A stretch of DNA of 64,000 nucleotides, from the NCBI GenBank assembly GCA_027943335.1, contig BSBK01006741.1:868001-932000 (forward strand). The letters are read 5' to 3'. The notes beneath the pieces are model-generated. The model searched no databases, had not been told where the DNA came from, and saw only the letters and a list, made by a program, of their open reading frames with translations. The stretch is from Chamaecyparis obtusa (taxonomy: Eukaryota > Streptophyta > Pinopsida > Cupressales > Cupressaceae). Shown here in pieces: positions 61,383-64,000 of this stretch. A program made the position numbers and the translations under genes. Within the stretch, counting starts at the first letter, position 1; each line of letters begins with the position of its first letter.

Positions 61383-62299
61383 GGAATGCATCTTGGGGGT
61401 GCAAGTAGATTTTATTAATTTTTATTTTATTCATTCTCTAAATAGGAAAGGCTCTATTATTACCACTTATAAATTGATAATTTTTTTAGGAAAATAAAGG
61501 AGTAGAGTACATTTTTTTAAAATTGGCTATCTCTAGGACTAGTTATGAAAATTTATAAATATTTATTGATATGGTGGTCATAACTCTATAATGTGTCTCA
61601 TTGTTATAGTGCTAGGTATAATGAGCACCACAAGTTTCCTTCACCTCCCCACCCCAAGGTTTCCATGATATGATACCGTAAATAAAATTTCACTGTAGGA
61701 GGTTAAGAGCCTTAGGAGATGGTATTAGATATCTATTAGATTGGTCCTGTTGGTTCCTTTTCTTTCTAATAATAGATTTACACTATGATCGACAAACTAA
61801 TGTCGCTGACTGTATCACCACTCCAAACTCTGCAAGGAAAAGGGCCAATTAACAAGGATCAAAAAGGATCCCCCTACACTTTGAGTTTAATGCTCAGGCG
61901 GGTGTACCTTTGACTCACTTCTTGAAAGGAGTCACAAAATATTATGCATTCATAGCCTTTACAAACTAACTTAAGGATTTCATCATTTATATTTATTTGA
62001 TTGATGACGGGGAAATGCCTCCTGAGGATGGACCAGTGTCTTCTCCTAGGGCACAAAGTCAAAATACAACATACATCAACTAAAAGTCTAACTTAAACAC
62101 ACCCAAATCTAGAATAAGTGCTTTGCCTATTATTCCTCTCACTCACATACCTGGACATCAAATTCCTATTTCAACTTGAATTCTCTAATACTATCTTTAA
62201 GGATTTAATCCTGACTTTGGCAATAACTCAAAGACAATCTCACAATATACTTTGTATGCCATATACTAACTCACTTTGTGACATTAATATGTAAGGATT
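60521..62299. other. AT-rich sequence, no gene recognised
   Basis: Only short frames without domains. It contains the (GAT)n run listed separately. Confidence 0.4.
61343..61383 (+). repeat. (ATG)n microsatellite
   Basis: About 13 uninterrupted units. In one frame it gives poly-Asp and on the other strand poly-Ile; neither is believed to be a protein. Confidence 0.93.
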
Positions 62300-64000
62300 C
62301 AAGAAAGAAACAAGAAGACATACACAAGTTTGAAATTGGGATTCAAGTGTATTCTTATTAAACTTTGCAGAATCAATACATTGCAATGTGAGAAAATGCT
62401 AAAGAAAACACAACCTGAGCCCAAGCTCTCATTACTCAATTTTCCAAATTGACCATCAACCTCTTTTACATACATCAGACAACAATATATAGTCACTAGC
62501 TATCTTGGAATCCTTTGGAAAGGATGCATCAAATTTTGGATAGCTAGGACAGGATTAGGGTTTCAACTACCTTGCCAACCAGATTCAATCAAAATTTACT
62601 ATAGGGGGGCAATCAAGAAATCTCAGAGAAAAAAAATCCAAGAATGATCTTCATTAATGGCACAATCCCTAGCTAGTATGCAAAGACTTGAAACCCATCA
62701 TGTTTACCCTTTACAATTCCAACTATGATGTACGTGACTTCACCCACCACCACGGTGCAAACACCCTCCGCAATCAATCATACTTCGGGCCATACTAAAC
62801 CAGTGAGTGAAAAATCATATCATGTAGATTGGCTGCCAAAACATTGAATATCCTCAATAGTTAAAGAGACCCTTGAAAACAATTTCACCACAATAGCAAC
62901 ACTACAACTAATTAGAAATGAGCACATCAACAACAAACAGCACGCGGACCCATCGGATCATCAACCCTTACACACTGAAAGATCAGACGGTTGTCACATG
63001 ATCACAAAGGGAAAAAGATTCCTTATGGTCATGGGATAGCTATAGGATTAAAAAGTGACTGACTGTTGGGCCCCGCTGATAAATTCCATGTCACTCTCCT
63101 TTGCGACCAATAAGGAACAAACACATCAGAAAGACCTGACAACCGGTCCCACTAAACTCTCTATCTCTTGGAGAATCAGATGGTTGTCGCATGTCCATGA
63201 TGACTAATCTTCAAGCACCTTTACTTTGCGGATATGCAACAATCATCTGATCCTGATCAAACTGTAACCGCTTTCTAAACTAAGGCCACCAGACATGAAA
63301 TCAACTATCTCTACAAACCATAAAATTTGAATAACTTCTTGGTTGTGGCCTTTCAGGGCATGCACTCTTAACCTGACCTTGGAAATAGAATGAACTATCA
63401 TATGCTAAGGGTGTAAGGCATGAAATATCATAAATTTAGCTCGTAGATCAAGACTGTGTCACAACTAAGGCAGGGCAGTTCACTTGGATTTTTTTGCATA
63501 TTATACCATGCGCCCTAGACTGAAGCATGATGACATGAAAAATAACCTCTGGATAAGGGTGTAAGAAATGAAACCCTGTAGAACTTCCTCACACATAAAA
63601 TCAAGCTTGCAGGTAGGATGGGAAAATTTCACAAGACATTGTAGGGAAAGGCTATTTCATAGGATTTTTGCATCGACAAGAAAATGGCCTAATAGTGGCT
63701 CCATCTCGGGATGATGGGTAACTTGTGCCCATGAAAGAATTCAAAATTTTGGGAGAGCAGACCACCTACTGGAAAATAACTATAGAGAGCACCAGGACAT
63801 AGACCTATGAACTAAAGCAAAACTAGGTAGAAAGAAACACACCAGTATATACAAGCCTAACTACTATTCATGGAAAGGAACATACTTCAACTAAAGTATT
63901 TCTTCAAGAATTGTCCATGAACTGGCAATTCTTGAATGTCACCATTGAGCCTTTTAACAATGTAAAAATCTGGTCTCCATTTTTCATGAATCACATATGG
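62300..64000 (-). repeat. LTR-like sequence at the right edge (uncertain)
   Basis: Positions 62985-63250 contain the ATGGTTGTC..ATG motif family (CAGACGGTTGTCACATGATC, CAGATGGTTGTCGCATG, CAATCATCTGATCCTGATC) also seen at 230-1230. A minus-strand TATA-like CTATATATTG lies at 62487-62496. I infer a related U3 region on the minus strand. No LTR boundary, primer site or partner was found. Confidence 0.3.

Noticed and set aside
61180..61497. Poly-Asp or poly-Ile ORF
   Set aside because: Produced by the (ATG)n run; no domain around it.

Overview
This is a gene-poor, AT-rich window of nuclear plant DNA made almost entirely of nested LTR retrotransposons plus one CACTA transposon remnant. No intact host protein-coding gene could be supported. 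Copia elements with tRNA-iMet-type primer sites, Tat-like Ty3/Gypsy elements with a second RNase H, a plant mobile domain ORF and a TNP2 transposase all point to a seed plant with a large genome. A gymnosperm is plausible, but the sequence does not settle it.

Layout. 1-6272: LTR end, primer site, leader and broken gag of a plus-strand Gypsy element (Gypsy-1). 6268-13156: Copia-1, plus strand, two LTRs and a perfect AGAAC target-site duplication, inserted in the Gypsy-1 gag. 13670-16400: eroded CACTA (TNP2) transposase. 16640-17170: unidentified minus-strand coding-like fragment. 19030-32560: a local array of two diverged non-coding blocks (A at 19030, 20190 and 23270; B at 21530 and 31350), split by minus-strand Copia-2 (23651-29987), whose 3' LTR is cut down to about 50 bp. 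33033-41447: a non-autonomous minus-strand element with LTRs, a Gag-like coiled-coil/zinc-knuckle ORF, no pol, and a second long ORF behind its own TATA box. 41480-58293: Gypsy-2, about 16.8 kb, nearly identical LTRs and a perfect TGTGT duplication. It carries a single-frame minus-strand gag-pol and, on the opposite strand, a plant mobile domain gene with its own TATA box and a predicted phase-0 intron. 58400-60520: a large imperfect inverted repeat around microsatellites. 60520-62300: no gene seen. 62300-64000: LTR-like sequence sharing a short motif with the left edge.

How the parts relate. The non-autonomous element shares primer site, polypurine tract and LTR-end features with Copia-2, so a Copia-2-like element is its likely helper. 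The two Gypsy elements share gag type and leader plan, including clusters of about 20-bp degenerate CGCA-containing repeats just after the primer site and again before gag. Coding regions are broken mainly by nonsense changes of C-to-T or G-to-A type, especially CAG to TAG. In Gypsy-2 these are far more numerous than LTR divergence predicts, so the copy was probably already broken when it last moved.
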